Below are positions 1-8,186 of a DNA stretch of 64,000 nucleotides, piece by piece. Position numbers and translations under genes: made by a program. How positions within the stretch are numbered: the stretch's first letter is position 1; the number at the start of each line of letters is the position of its first letter. This DNA is from Rhodopirellula bahusiensis (GTDB taxonomy: Bacteria > Planctomycetota > Planctomycetia > Pirellulales > Pirellulaceae), in contig NZ_NIZW01000020.1 of assembly GCF_002727185.1 (NCBI RefSeq), positions 1 through 64,000 of the forward strand, read 5' to 3'. The notes under the pieces were generated by a model. The model made no database searches. It was not told the DNA's origin and was given only the letters and a program-made list of their open reading frames with translations.

Positions 1-92
1 CGCACGGACGAAAGCACGAGCTTGGCGGGAGGACTTCAACACACGCCGCCCGCACAGTTCGCTTGGCTACCTGACCCCAACGGAGTTCGCGC

Positions 93-145
93 TTCGCAGT
101 GCTGCTTCCGTTCGGCCTACGGCCTCACTCCAGCAGCACTGCGAA
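93..145. repeat. 14-bp perfect inverted repeat with 25-nt loop
   Basis: The arm TTCGCAGTGCTGCT at 93-106 is exactly reverse-complementary to 132-145. The 25-nt loop holds a second small self-complementary motif (GGCC TAC GGCC, 114-124). There is no downstream T-run, so a simple intrinsic terminator is unlikely. It could be an intergenic repeat element, or the end of a transcript entering from the left. Confidence 0.6.
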
Positions 146-231
146 TCACCGATCCCAATTCCCCAACCCAATCTTTCATAACGCCTGGTACAGAAAATGG
201 GGGCATCCCAGCACGACTTAGCTCAACACAC

Positions 232-270
232 AAAAAAACGGCCCGCATTCGAATTGAATGCGAGCCGTTT
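232..270 (-). terminator. Intrinsic terminator of the YTV-repeat gene
   Basis: ACGGC-C-CGCATTC pairs with GAATGCG-A-GCCGT around a GAATT loop, with a single C/A mismatch. The A-tract at 232-238 reads as a T-run on the minus strand. It lies just under 60 bp past the stop of the minus-strand gene. Confidence 0.8.
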
Positions 271-327
271 GTGAATTCAGAATCCACCGGATGATGAATC
301 ACCATCCAGTGAACAATGGACTAGCGA

Positions 328-2706
328 TCACTGACCGCAATTCGTGCAACCAGCACCGGTTTGCATGACAGGAGCTGCAGGAGCAGCTTGCATGACAGGT
401 GCAGCTTCGTAGCTAACAGGAGCAGCCGAACCGCAAGACGAGCAACCAGCACCGGTTGCAACGCCAGCAGCTGACGAACCGTAAGCAGCCGAAGCACCGT
501 AGACAGGAACCTGAACGGTGGTTGGAACTTGCTTGCAGACCTGAACTTGAACGGCCTTCATTGTTTGCACAGGAACGCAAACGCTGTAGGTTTCTGGCAC
601 TTCTTCAGTGACAGTGTCATAGACAGTCACGTTGTAAGTACGAGTACGAGTTTCAGGAGTGTTCACGGTGTAAGCAACTTCGCGGGTGCGTTGTTGCGTT
701 TCCATGCGGGTCTTGTTGACCGTACGAGTACGTTCTTCGGTCGTCATGGTCGTTTGAGGAACCATGCGAGTGCGAGTTTCCATGCGACTCTTGGTCACAG
801 GAATCGAACGAGTACGAGTTTCCAAACGAGTTTTCGTCACTGGAATCGACTTGGTGCGAGTTTCAGTGCGATAGTTCGTCACGGTGTAGTCACGAGTACG
901 CTCTTCTTGACGGCACTTTTGAACAGTGATCGTGCGAGTGCGTTCTTCGGTCGACATCGTGGTGAATGGAACCGTACGAGTACGGGTTTCAGTACGACAC
1001 TTGGTGACAGGAACCGTACGAGTACGAGTTTCGGTCTTCATCGTCGTCACAGGAATTTCGCGGGTGCGAGTTTCCAAGCGAGTCTTTTGAACAGGCACTT
1101 CGCGAGTTTTCGTTTCGGTGCGGTACTTGGTGACGGTGTAGTCACGAGTACGTTGTTCTTGACGGCACTTTTGAACCTGAACGGTACGAGTACGCGTTTC
1201 GGTTTGGTACTTGGTCACGTTGACCATACGCTCACGAGTTTCGGTACGGCACTTGGTAACAGGAACCGAACGAGTTTGCGTTTGCGTGGTGTACGAAGTC
1301 GTCGTGTAGGTGTAAGGAACCTGTTGCGACTGACGTTGGTACGAGGTGGTTGGAACTTGTTCCGTCACCAAGTTAGGAACGTAAACCTGACGATACGAAA
1401 CAGTTTGTCCGCATGCCGATCCAGCCGCAGCAGCACCGCCACCGACAACTCCACCGCATCCGCCGCCACAAGCCGACGAACCACAGCTGCTGGTGCAAGC
1501 TGAGCAAGAGCCGCAGCTGCTTGCACATCCGCCACCACAAGCCGACGAACCACAACCTGAACCAGCTGCGTAAACGCCTGCGCCGCTACCGTAGGAAGCT
1601 GCACCGCCGGAAACGACGGCTTGGCACTGGTAGCTGCCCATGTCTTTCGTGACGGTACGCATGGTGGTCACTGGGACGCACTTGGTAACGGTACGGAAAG
1701 CAGTCTTGGTTTCTTGAACAGGAACGCGAACGGTGTAGGTTTGTTCGACGTTTTCTGTGTAAGGAACGTTGACCGTGTAGCTTTGAGCAACTTGCTCAGT
1801 CACAGGAACGCTGACCGTGTAAGGCTGCTCAACGGTTTCGGTGTAAGGAACGTTGACCGTGTAGGTCTGCGTTTTGGTTTCGGTGTAAGGAACTTGAACC
1901 GAGTAAGTTTGAGTCAAAGTTTCGGTGTAAGGAACGCAAACTTGGTAAGTCTGAGTTTGCGTGCTCGTGACAGGAACTTGGACCGTGTAGCTTTGCTCGA
2001 CGTCCTCGGTGTAAGGAACCGACACTTGGTAGGTTTCTTCGCGAGTTTGCTGAACAGGAACTTGAACCGTGTAGGTTTGCTCTTGTTGCTCAGTGTAAGG
2101 AACGTTGACGGTGTAGGTTTGCGTCTTGGTCTCTGTGTAAGGGACCTGAACCGTGTAGCTTTGCTCAAGCTGCTCGGTGTATGGAACGCAAACTTGGTAC
2201 GACTGTTCCACGTTTTCAGTGTAAGGAACCGACACTTGGTAGGACTGTTCGACTTCTGTCGTGACAGGAACCTGAACCGAGTAGGTTTCTTCTTCGGTGT
2301 ATGGAACTGCGACTTGAACGTCGTAGGTTTCCGTACGTGTTTGAGTTTGCGGCACGTTGACCGTGTACTCTTGTTCGCGGCTTTCAACGCGAGCAACTTG
2401 CTTGGTCACGCTACGCATGCGAGTTTGCGTTTGGCGTTGGTAAGTGGTGGTGGGCACCATTTGAGTCTCAGTGACGTACTGAGAACGCATTACCGTTTGC
2501 GTTTGATAGGAAACGGTTGGGCCACATGCACCCCCATAACTAGCGCCGGCAACGCCGCCGCCCATGACTGTGGCACCACCACCATCGGAGACACATCCGT
2601 CGCCGCTAGCGCATCCACCACAATCTCCGCATCCTGCGTAGACATTGACAGCGAACAACATCGCCGCTGTCAGTCCAAGAAACATCCGTAATACGTTCGA
2701 TCTCAT
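328..2706 (-). CDS. Secreted YTV-repeat, cysteine-rich structural protein
   Basis: A 792-residue exported protein, probably a cell-wall or surface structural component. The first ~24 residues form a signal peptide (MRSNVLRM then a hydrophobic stretch to VYA). A Cys/Gly cluster follows, then about sixteen 14-residue repeats of the type YTVxVPYTExxEQS (residues ~113-338). Next come a Cys/Ser/Gly linker, about thirteen 14-residue repeats of the type TETRTRTVPVTKCR (~484-672), and a tail with CSSC and CTNC. The YTV repeat family is known from planctomycetes and is associated with their walls. I chose the start at 2706 because GGAGG lies 7 nt upstream, the signal peptide begins there, and a good promoter overlaps the longer reading frame. 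The first array is acidic and the second strongly basic. No enzymatic motif is visible. Confidence 0.88.
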   Translation of the reverse strand: MRSNVLRMFLGLTAAMLFAVNVYAGCGDCGGCASGDGCVSDGGGATVMGGGVAGASYGGACGPTVSYQTQTVMRSQYVTETQMVPTTTYQRQTQTRMRSVTKQVARVESREQEYTVNVPQTQTRTETYDVQVAVPYTEEETYSVQVPVTTEVEQSYQVSVPYTENVEQSYQVCVPYTEQLEQSYTVQVPYTETKTQTYTVNVPYTEQQEQTYTVQVPVQQTREETYQVSVPYTEDVEQSYTVQVPVTSTQTQTYQVCVPYTETLTQTYSVQVPYTETKTQTYTVNVPYTETVEQPYTVSVPVTEQVAQSYTVNVPYTENVEQTYTVRVPVQETKTAFRTVTKCVPVTTMRTVTKDMGSYQCQAVVSGGAASYGSGAGVYAAGSGCGSSACGGGCASSCGSCSACTSSCGSSACGGGCGGVVGGGAAAAGSACGQTVSYRQVYVPNLVTEQVPTTSYQRQSQQVPYTYTTTSYTTQTQTRSVPVTKCRTETRERMVNVTKYQTETRTRTVQVQKCRQEQRTRDYTVTKYRTETKTREVPVQKTRLETRTREIPVTTMKTETRTRTVPVTKCRTETRTRTVPFTTMSTEERTRTITVQKCRQEERTRDYTVTNYRTETRTKSIPVTKTRLETRTRSIPVTKSRMETRTRMVPQTTMTTEERTRTVNKTRMETQQRTREVAYTVNTPETRTRTYNVTVYDTVTEEVPETYSVCVPVQTMKAVQVQVCKQVPTTVQVPVYGASAAYGSSAAGVATGAGCSSCGSAAPVSYEAAPVMQAAPAAPVMQTGAGCTNCGQ
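690..1255 (-). repeat. Basic 42-bp coding repeat array
   Basis: Roughly thirteen degenerate 42-bp units encode 14-residue repeats such as TETRTRTVPVTKCR and LETRTREIPVTTMK. Most units carry a net positive charge. The limits are approximate. Confidence 0.75.
1690..2370 (-). repeat. Acidic 42-bp coding repeat array
   Basis: About sixteen degenerate 42-bp units encode 14-residue repeats such as YTVNVPYTENVEQT and YQVCVPYTEQLEQS. They are mostly neutral to acidic with alternating hydrophobic residues, as in beta-strands. The limits are approximate. Confidence 0.75.
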
Positions 2707-3205
2707 CAAAAAACCTCCAAAACGCTCACAGCCAGTGAGGCAACAGAAGAAACACGGGTAAGCTTTAACGGCTGCGTACTCTGGGCGGACAACGCCCGTT
2801 CCCCAAAATGTAGGTACCAGGTAAGCAGTGTCAACAATGAGGCGAATCAATCAGCCCGATAAAGCTTAGTTTTTGTTCAGTCGTCCCAGGAAACCTATTC
2901 TCCCGGGATCGATGCAGTGAGAGTAAGCGTGAAACTGACATCAAACGCGCACCTCATCACGAAATTTCATAAAACTCTTTTGCAGCCGCCCGTTTTGGCT
3001 AAACATCGCTCAGACGCGAACAATTCGCATTCGCCCAAGACGATTGATTAGTGCGTAGAATGTCTGCGGGAAATGAATCCCACAGGAATTCTGCAAAAAT
3101 TTCCGGGATGTGGTTCCCAAACCGGGCGTGAAAGACGACGTTAAGGAAACACTGTTTGCACGTCCCGGCAAATGGTCAAGATTGAAACGGGGGGAGGTAA
3201 GATCC
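2707..3205. other. Intergenic region between divergent genes
   Basis: About 500 bp separate the YTV gene (minus) from the PAS-GAF-receiver gene (plus). It contains the minus-strand promoter listed separately and a weak plus-strand -10 candidate TAGAAT at 3056-3061. No gene or RNA is supported. Confidence 0.55.
2807..2834 (-). promoter_or_regulatory. Sigma-70-like promoter of the YTV-repeat gene
   Basis: On the minus strand TTGACA (2829-2834) is followed after 16 nt by TACATT (2807-2812). This predicts a transcript start near 2800 and a leader of about 95 nt before the GGAGG-ATG at 2706. The -35 box is a perfect consensus. Confidence 0.55.
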
Positions 3206-5050
3206 ATGCCAAAGATCATCTGTGTCGGCGCCCCAGATTCGCCTCCGGATCGATCCTCACTGCCAGACGCTCTGCTACAAGGCGATGGCTCGGCTGAGGG
3301 AACAAAATCACCCGACATTGATTGGGTGTTCTGCGAGTCCATTGTGGACGCATTTCCTCTGCTTGAAGAGGAAGACGTGGCCGGCGTCTGGATGAGCCGC
3401 AGCAGCCTCCCGCAGACATCTGAAATTCGTGGGATGATGCAAAGCGGACTGATGCTCCGCGATATGCCTGAAGGTGTCGCGTTGCTTGACGCGGATCTTC
3501 GCGTGATTTGGGCGAACCATCGCTTGCTTCAGTGGGCGGGACGTCCGGCTGGTACACCGCTGGGCATGACGTTCTACGAATTGCTGCACAATCCCGAGAT
3601 CATGGGGCCGGATTTCTGTCCGTTCCACACCGCTCTGGCAACCGGGGACGAAAGCAGCTCCACGCTACACAGCATGGACAACCAATATTTTCAGGTTCAT
3701 GCCGCACCAGTCCGATCGGCCGAATCGCCGCGAAACCTGATCGTTACCATCGGTGAGATCACCGACGAGATCCTTCAACAGCAGAAGTTGGCGGCAATCC
3801 ACCAAGCCGGTCGCGAATTGGCCGATTTGCGTCCCAACGAGATCTTCATGATGGAGGTCGATGACCGAATCGATCTTCTGAAGGACAACATTCAGCACTA
3901 CCTGAGTGACTTACTAAATTTCGAAGTCATCGAAATTCGAGTGCTCGAACAAACCACCGGCGACCTGATCCCGCTGCTCAGCGTTGGCATCGACGAAGAA
4001 GCCTCTGACCGCCGACTTTCCGCACATCCCCGTGAGAACGGCATCACCGGGTACGTTGCCGCAAGTGGCGTCAGCTACGTTTGTCATGATGTACAGAACG
4101 ACCCTCTGTTCATTCCCGGCGTTGCAGACGCCCGTAGCTCGCTAACGGTTCCGCTGGTCCTTCATGATCAGGTGCTCGGGACGATCAACGTCGAAAGCCC
4201 CGACGTCGCAGCGTTCAGCGACAGTGATCTGCAATTCTTGGAGATCTTCGCTCGCGACATTGCCTTTGCTCTGAACACGCTGGAACTACTCGTCGCACAA
4301 AAAGCGAACACCGCTCAGCAAAGCTGTGACGCGATTCACAGTGCCGTCGCTCTGCCCGTCGATGCGATTCTCAACGACGCCGTGCACGTGATGGAAGGCT
4401 ACATCGGGCACAGCCCCGAGGTGATGGATCGCCTTCGCCGGATCCTGCAAAACTCTCGCGACATCAAACGGACGATCCAGCAAATCGGCCAAAAGATGAC
4501 TCCTTTGGAGGCCGTGCCGGCGGATGAGAAAATGGATCAAAACGCGATTCTCCGCGCCCGACGCATCTTGGTCGTCGACGATGACGAACAAGTTCGCGAA
4601 GACGCCCACCAGCTGCTCGAGAAATACGGCTGCGTCGTTGAGACCGCTCACGAAGGCGACGAAGCGGTTTTGATGGTCCGCCGAAGTGCGGGTGCCGACA
4701 GCTACGACGCGATCATTAGCGACATCAAGCTGCCCGATTACAGCGGGTACCAATTGATGTTGCGTCTCGAAAAAGTCATGACGCACGTGCCGATGATTTT
4801 GATGACGGGATTCGGATACGACCCAGGTCACTCGATCGTGAAAGCCAAGCAAAATGGCCTGCATCCAAAAGCGGTGCTCTTCAAACCATTCCGCTTGGAC
4901 CAACTGATCGATGTTCTGAAAACGGTGATCGAGGCGAACCCCAACGTGCAAAATCCTCCGGACGCATCGTCGGATGACAATCCTCCCAGCGACGAGGATC
5001 CCGATGCTGCACGGACCGCATCCGGCGGCACGAAGAACTCCATTTGCTGA
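3206..5050 (+). CDS. PAS-GAF-receiver signalling protein
   Basis: A 614-residue soluble signal-transduction protein. After an N-terminal part that resembles a degenerate receiver, residues ~85-195 look like a PAS domain. Residues ~225-360 look like a GAF domain, ending in FARDIAFALNTLELL. Residues ~375-435 form a helical stretch like a worn histidine-kinase dimerisation domain. Residues ~455-580 are a clear receiver: acidic pocket VDDDE, phospho-acceptor D506 in ISDIKLPDYSG, switch region LMTGFG and conserved lysine in LFKPF. No ATP-binding kinase domain is present. The start was chosen for the GGGGGGAGG site 8 nt upstream of ATG. No kinase is adjacent. The last 30 residues are acidic and low-complexity. 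The partner and output are unknown. Confidence 0.85.
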   Translation: MPKIICVGAPDSPPDRSSLPDALLQGDGSAEGTKSPDIDWVFCESIVDAFPLLEEEDVAGVWMSRSSLPQTSEIRGMMQSGLMLRDMPEGVALLDADLRVIWANHRLLQWAGRPAGTPLGMTFYELLHNPEIMGPDFCPFHTALATGDESSSTLHSMDNQYFQVHAAPVRSAESPRNLIVTIGEITDEILQQQKLAAIHQAGRELADLRPNEIFMMEVDDRIDLLKDNIQHYLSDLLNFEVIEIRVLEQTTGDLIPLLSVGIDEEASDRRLSAHPRENGITGYVAASGVSYVCHDVQNDPLFIPGVADARSSLTVPLVLHDQVLGTINVESPDVAAFSDSDLQFLEIFARDIAFALNTLELLVAQKANTAQQSCDAIHSAVALPVDAILNDAVHVMEGYIGHSPEVMDRLRRILQNSRDIKRTIQQIGQKMTPLEAVPADEKMDQNAILRARRILVVDDDEQVREDAHQLLEKYGCVVETAHEGDEAVLMVRRSAGADSYDAIISDIKLPDYSGYQLMLRLEKVMTHVPMILMTGFGYDPGHSIVKAKQNGLHPKAVLFKPFRLDQLIDVLKTVIEANPNVQNPPDASSDDNPPSDEDPDAARTASGGTKNSIC

Positions 5051-5122
5051 GTTCGGTTGAGATCCCTGGTTGGTAACAATCACGGATCAGGATTGAGCGT
5101 GAACGCCCAGTCAATGAACATC

Positions 5123-5165
5123 AAAAAACGAACGGCTTGGTGAATTCACCAAGCCGTTCGTCGTT
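5123..5165. terminator. Perfect 32-bp palindromic terminator between convergent genes
   Basis: Positions 5129-5160 form a perfect palindrome (CGAACGGCTTGGTGAA and its complement). An A-tract (5123-5128) gives a strong T-run on the minus strand, while the plus-strand side has only a short GTTT. It probably stops both genes, most strongly the sulfite reductase gene. Confidence 0.85.
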
Positions 5166-5217
5166 TGAAACAGTTCCTCGAGCGAGCAGTCTTTCGCAAA
5201 GTCTGCCCGATACCGGA

Positions 5218-6999
5218 TCAGGCTGGAAGTGGAGCAGCTTCGGCCAACTCAGCCAATTTTTCTGCTCCAACTCGATCGCAGAACGTTCCCAGCGATTCGC
5301 CTTCTTCGCGATTGGCTTTGAACGCGGCAAAGATGCCGGTCAACTCGGCGGTGACGTCCGAGTCAGGCACCTGATCCTTGTAGATGTACGCCAATCGGTT
5401 GCCCAACCATCCGCCACCCGCGAACAGCGTGTACTTTCCGACGGCGCGTCCGACCAAGGCCAGGTCAGCGTTGTAGGGACGAGCACATCCGTTGGGGCAA
5501 CCGGTCATCCGGATCGTGAAGCGTTCGTTGCTAAGCCCCAACTTGGCCAAAGGCTCTTCAATCGAATCGATGATGCTCGGTAACCGTCGCTCTGATTCGG
5601 TGATGGCCAAACCGCAAGTCGGCAGTGCGACGCAGGCAATCGACCAGCGACGAACCGTGCTGGTTTCTTCCGTGGTGCGAAGACCGTGTGACTTCAGGAT
5701 CTCGATCAGCTCTTCTTTTTCGGAAGGATCGATGTCGCAGAAGATCATGCTTTGGTGGCTGGTCAAACGAATTTCGCGATTGAATCGAGCACAAACCGCT
5801 CGAATCGCTGCTTTCACTTGCGTGTCTTCGTTGTCATACAAACGACCGTTTTCGATGTTCAGGCCATAGGACAATTTGCCATCGCCCTGTTCCTGCCACC
5901 CCATGTGGTCGTCGAACTCATACACATCTTCTTCGGTGCAATCCGCGAGTGGACCGCCGAACACCTTTTCGACTTCCGCGCGGAATTTCTCGACACCCCA
6001 ATCCGCAATCAAGTACTTCAAACGAGCGACCTTTCGATCGCTGCGGTTGCCGTTGTCACGCTGGACGATGATGACCGCCTTGGCCACTTCAATCGCTTGC
6101 TCTGGAGTCACAAATGCCATGCGTTTGGCGAGTGCTGGGAAAGTCTTCTTGGCACTTGGTGTACGTCCCATGCCGCCGCCGACGGAGACGTTGTACCCCG
6201 TGATTTCGCCATCACGAACCACGGCCAAGAACCCAAGGTCTTGCGTGTAGATGTCGATGCAGTTGTCTTCCGGCAGGGCGATGCCGATCTTGAACTTCCG
6301 TGGCAGATAAGTCGGACCGTACAACGGCTCGTCGATGACAGGAGCGCTGGACGCATCGGGTTCACCACCACCGGCCAAGGTCTTCTCGCCGGTTTCGGGG
6401 TCCGTCAGCCATAGCTCGTGATAGGCCGGCGTTTGCGGCGCGAGAGCTTCGGTCAAATCGTCCGTGAACACGTTGAGCTGGTCATGGATTCCGCCGACCC
6501 GTTTCGCGGGGCAGCACATGATGTTTCGGTTCACATCGCCGCAAGCTGCCAGCGTGGAGAGCTCCACTTCGTTGATGCGGCGGATCGTCTCACGCAGATC
6601 GCCTTTCAAAATCCCGTGCAGTTGCAGCGTTTGGCGCGTGGTGATCTTCAGCGTGGAATCACCCAGTTCGTCACACATATCCAGGTGAGCGACCAATTGA
6701 TCGGAGCTCAAACGCCCACCGGGGATCCGGCAACGGATCATCATCGAGTAAGCTTTGCCACCGCCGGCTTTTTTCAGCTCGGCTCGCTTGTCTCGGTCGT
6801 CCTGTTGATACGTGCCGTGGAATTTCAACAGTTGGATGTTGGAATTGTCAAAGTGATCCACCGGATCGGCCAGCTCGGAATCGATCGAGCCCTTCAGGAA
6901 ACGACTTTCTTGCTTGATCTTTTCGACCGGGCTGAGCTTGATAGGCTTCGCAGGCGCGGGGGTCGGTGCGGCATTCGTTTCGGAAGTGTCGGTAGACAT
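5218..6999 (-). CDS. sir: Ferredoxin-type sulfite reductase (siroheme, 4Fe-4S)
   Basis: A 593-residue single-chain assimilatory sulfite reductase, expected to reduce sulfite to sulfide with electrons from ferredoxin in the cytoplasm. It has the two-fold repeat of the nitrite/sulfite reductase family. The C-terminal half contains ACVALPTCGLAITESERR and TGCPNGCARPY, giving cluster/siroheme ligands C456, C462, C501 and C505. The N-terminal half contains KITTRQTLQLHG, a family landmark, and GGGMGRTPS. The first ~20 residues are a Pro/Ala-rich extension. The ATG at 6999 is preferred over upstream frame because the family begins shortly after it. Assignment to sulfite rather than nitrite reductase follows the overall sequence resemblance and is less certain. 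The gene diverges from folD. Confidence 0.88.
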   Translation of the reverse strand: MSTDTSETNAAPTPAPAKPIKLSPVEKIKQESRFLKGSIDSELADPVDHFDNSNIQLLKFHGTYQQDDRDKRAELKKAGGGKAYSMMIRCRIPGGRLSSDQLVAHLDMCDELGDSTLKITTRQTLQLHGILKGDLRETIRRINEVELSTLAACGDVNRNIMCCPAKRVGGIHDQLNVFTDDLTEALAPQTPAYHELWLTDPETGEKTLAGGGEPDASSAPVIDEPLYGPTYLPRKFKIGIALPEDNCIDIYTQDLGFLAVVRDGEITGYNVSVGGGMGRTPSAKKTFPALAKRMAFVTPEQAIEVAKAVIIVQRDNGNRSDRKVARLKYLIADWGVEKFRAEVEKVFGGPLADCTEEDVYEFDDHMGWQEQGDGKLSYGLNIENGRLYDNEDTQVKAAIRAVCARFNREIRLTSHQSMIFCDIDPSEKEELIEILKSHGLRTTEETSTVRRWSIACVALPTCGLAITESERRLPSIIDSIEEPLAKLGLSNERFTIRMTGCPNGCARPYNADLALVGRAVGKYTLFAGGGWLGNRLAYIYKDQVPDSDVTAELTGIFAAFKANREEGESLGTFCDRVGAEKLAELAEAAPLPA

Positions 7000-7129
7000 C
7001 GAGTCAAAAATCCTGTGTGATTTGCGTCGGCCAGAAGACCGAAGGTTCGTACCCGGGTCTTTATACCGACAATTCCAATTTTTCACCACGTCGACCTCTC
7101 GTCGACTTACGCCAATTCAAGGCTCGGGG

Positions 7130-8032
7130 ATGCCCGCAACGCGACTGGACGGCAAGAAAATTGCCGCGGAAATTCGCAGCGAAGTCGCTGCTGACGTCGA
7201 AACGTTTGTTTCAGGCGGGAATCCACCACCCCAATTGGCCGCCGTCTTGGTTGGCGAAGATCCCGCCAGCCAGGTGTACGTACGAAACAAAGAGCGAGCC
7301 TGTGCGAAGGCGGGCATCGCCAGTCGTCTGGACCGAATGCCCGCGTCGACCACCCAAGCAGAATTGCTGGCCAAAGTGGCTGAATTGAACGCTGATCCTG
7401 CCGTCAGCGGCATTTTGGTTCAATTGCCTTTGCCATCCAAAGCCAACGGCGGCACGGGAATCGATGAGCGAGCCGTGTTGGACGCGATCGATCCAATCAA
7501 GGATGTCGACGCGTTTTCACCCGTCAACGTCGGATTGCTCATGCAAGGCCGGCCGCGATTTCTTCCCTGCACCCCGCACGGAATTGTCCAATTGCTGCAT
7601 CGCACTGGAATTGAAACCAACGGGAAACACGTCGTCGTGGTTGGCCGCAGCGACATCGTCGGAAAACCGATGGCAATGATGCTGGCTCAAAAAGACAGCA
7701 CCTGTGGCCCCGCTGTCGCCAATGCGACGGTGACCATCGCACACAGCCGCACCAAAAACCTGACCGAGACCTGTCGCCAAGCGGACATTTTGATCGCGGC
7801 GGTGGGACGCCCGGAGATGATCACCGCGGAAATGATTCAGCCCGGTGCCGTCGTCATCGATGTCGGGATCAACCGCGTCGATGACAAACTGGTTGGCGAC
7901 GTCGCATTCGCGGAAGCGGAAGCCGTCGCTTCGGCAATCACGCCGGTTCCCGGTGGAGTCGGACCGCTGACAATCGCGATGTTGCTGCACAACACTTTGA
8001 TGGCCGCGAAAATGCAGGCTGGGAAAGAGTAG
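7130..8032 (+). CDS. folD: Bifunctional methylene-THF dehydrogenase / methenyl-THF cyclohydrolase
   Basis: A 300-residue cytoplasmic FolD that interconverts 5,10-methylene-, methenyl- and 10-formyl-tetrahydrofolate, supplying one-carbon units. Catalytic residues line up with the E. coli enzyme: Y50 and K54 in YVRNKERA, Q98 in GILVQLPLP, and D121 in DPIKDVD. The NADP-binding part has GRSDIVGKPMAMML and the C-terminus has TPVPGGVGPLT. The length matches the family. The start at 7130 gives the family N-terminus; the open frame extends upstream into the divergent spacer and overlaps sir, which argues against a longer protein. It is convergent with the gene that starts near 9.7 kb. Confidence 0.96.
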   Translation: MPATRLDGKKIAAEIRSEVAADVETFVSGGNPPPQLAAVLVGEDPASQVYVRNKERACAKAGIASRLDRMPASTTQAELLAKVAELNADPAVSGILVQLPLPSKANGGTGIDERAVLDAIDPIKDVDAFSPVNVGLLMQGRPRFLPCTPHGIVQLLHRTGIETNGKHVVVVGRSDIVGKPMAMMLAQKDSTCGPAVANATVTIAHSRTKNLTETCRQADILIAAVGRPEMITAEMIQPGAVVIDVGINRVDDKLVGDVAFAEAEAVASAITPVPGGVGPLTIAMLLHNTLMAAKMQAGKE

Positions 8033-8110
8033 CGAACCGGGATGGGCGAGGTGGACAGCGTTTTGTGTCCATCGTGCTTTGGCTCGCAGAACCAAGGCAC
8101 CGGTTCGCCC
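8033..8110. other. Multi-hairpin structured intergenic element
   Basis: CGAACCGG (8033-8040) pairs with CCGGTTCG (8100-8107). Enclosed are two hairpins: TGGACA/TGTCCA (8052-8057, 8066-8071) and GTGCTTTGG/CCAAGGCAC (8074-8082, 8092-8100). The outer stem and the second hairpin compete for one base. An alternative pairing GGGCGA/TCGCCC (8044-8049, 8105-8110) also exists. It may be the folD 3' end, a small RNA or a dispersed intergenic repeat. Confidence 0.4.
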
Positions 8111-8115
8111 GAAGG

Positions 8116-8166
8116 AAAACCTAGCTCGCAGTGGACTCGGTGGGGGACCACCGAGCTACAGGTTTT
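8116..8166. terminator. Strong hairpin between convergent genes
   Basis: AAAACCTAGCTCG (8116-8128) pairs with CGAGCT-AC-AGGTTTT (8152-8166), with a 2-nt bulge. A competing inner stem CTCGGTGG/CCACCGAG (8136-8143, 8148-8155) has a 4-nt loop. It lies between folD and the minus-strand gene ending at 8187. It is a plausible bidirectional terminator, although the T-run is inside the stem. Confidence 0.5.
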
Positions 8167-8186
8167 CAGTCAGCACGTTCGGCTGA

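Larger units (their letters stand above)
1..327. other. Non-coding left edge of the window
   Basis: No convincing gene lies here. The only open frame of any length on the plus strand has no ribosome-binding site and no family-like composition. The stretch holds a 14-bp perfect inverted repeat and the terminator of the leftward gene that begins at 2706; both are listed separately. Confidence 0.6.

Noticed and set aside
22-294. 90-residue plus-strand open frame at the left edge
   Set aside because: It runs through an inverted repeat and a terminator, lacks a start signal and has random composition.
690-2370. Regular repeats that might suggest a CRISPR array
   Set aside because: The period is a constant 42 bp with no unique spacers, the units are degenerate, and the whole stretch is one coding frame.
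529-2691. Two long plus-strand open frames (324 and 356 residues) opposite the YTV gene
   Set aside because: They arise from the 42-bp periodic repeat and its codon bias. They have no ribosome-binding sites and no family-like content.
5752-6414. 220-residue open frame opposite the sulfite reductase gene
   Set aside because: It is the antisense of a well-supported enzyme gene and has no features of its own.
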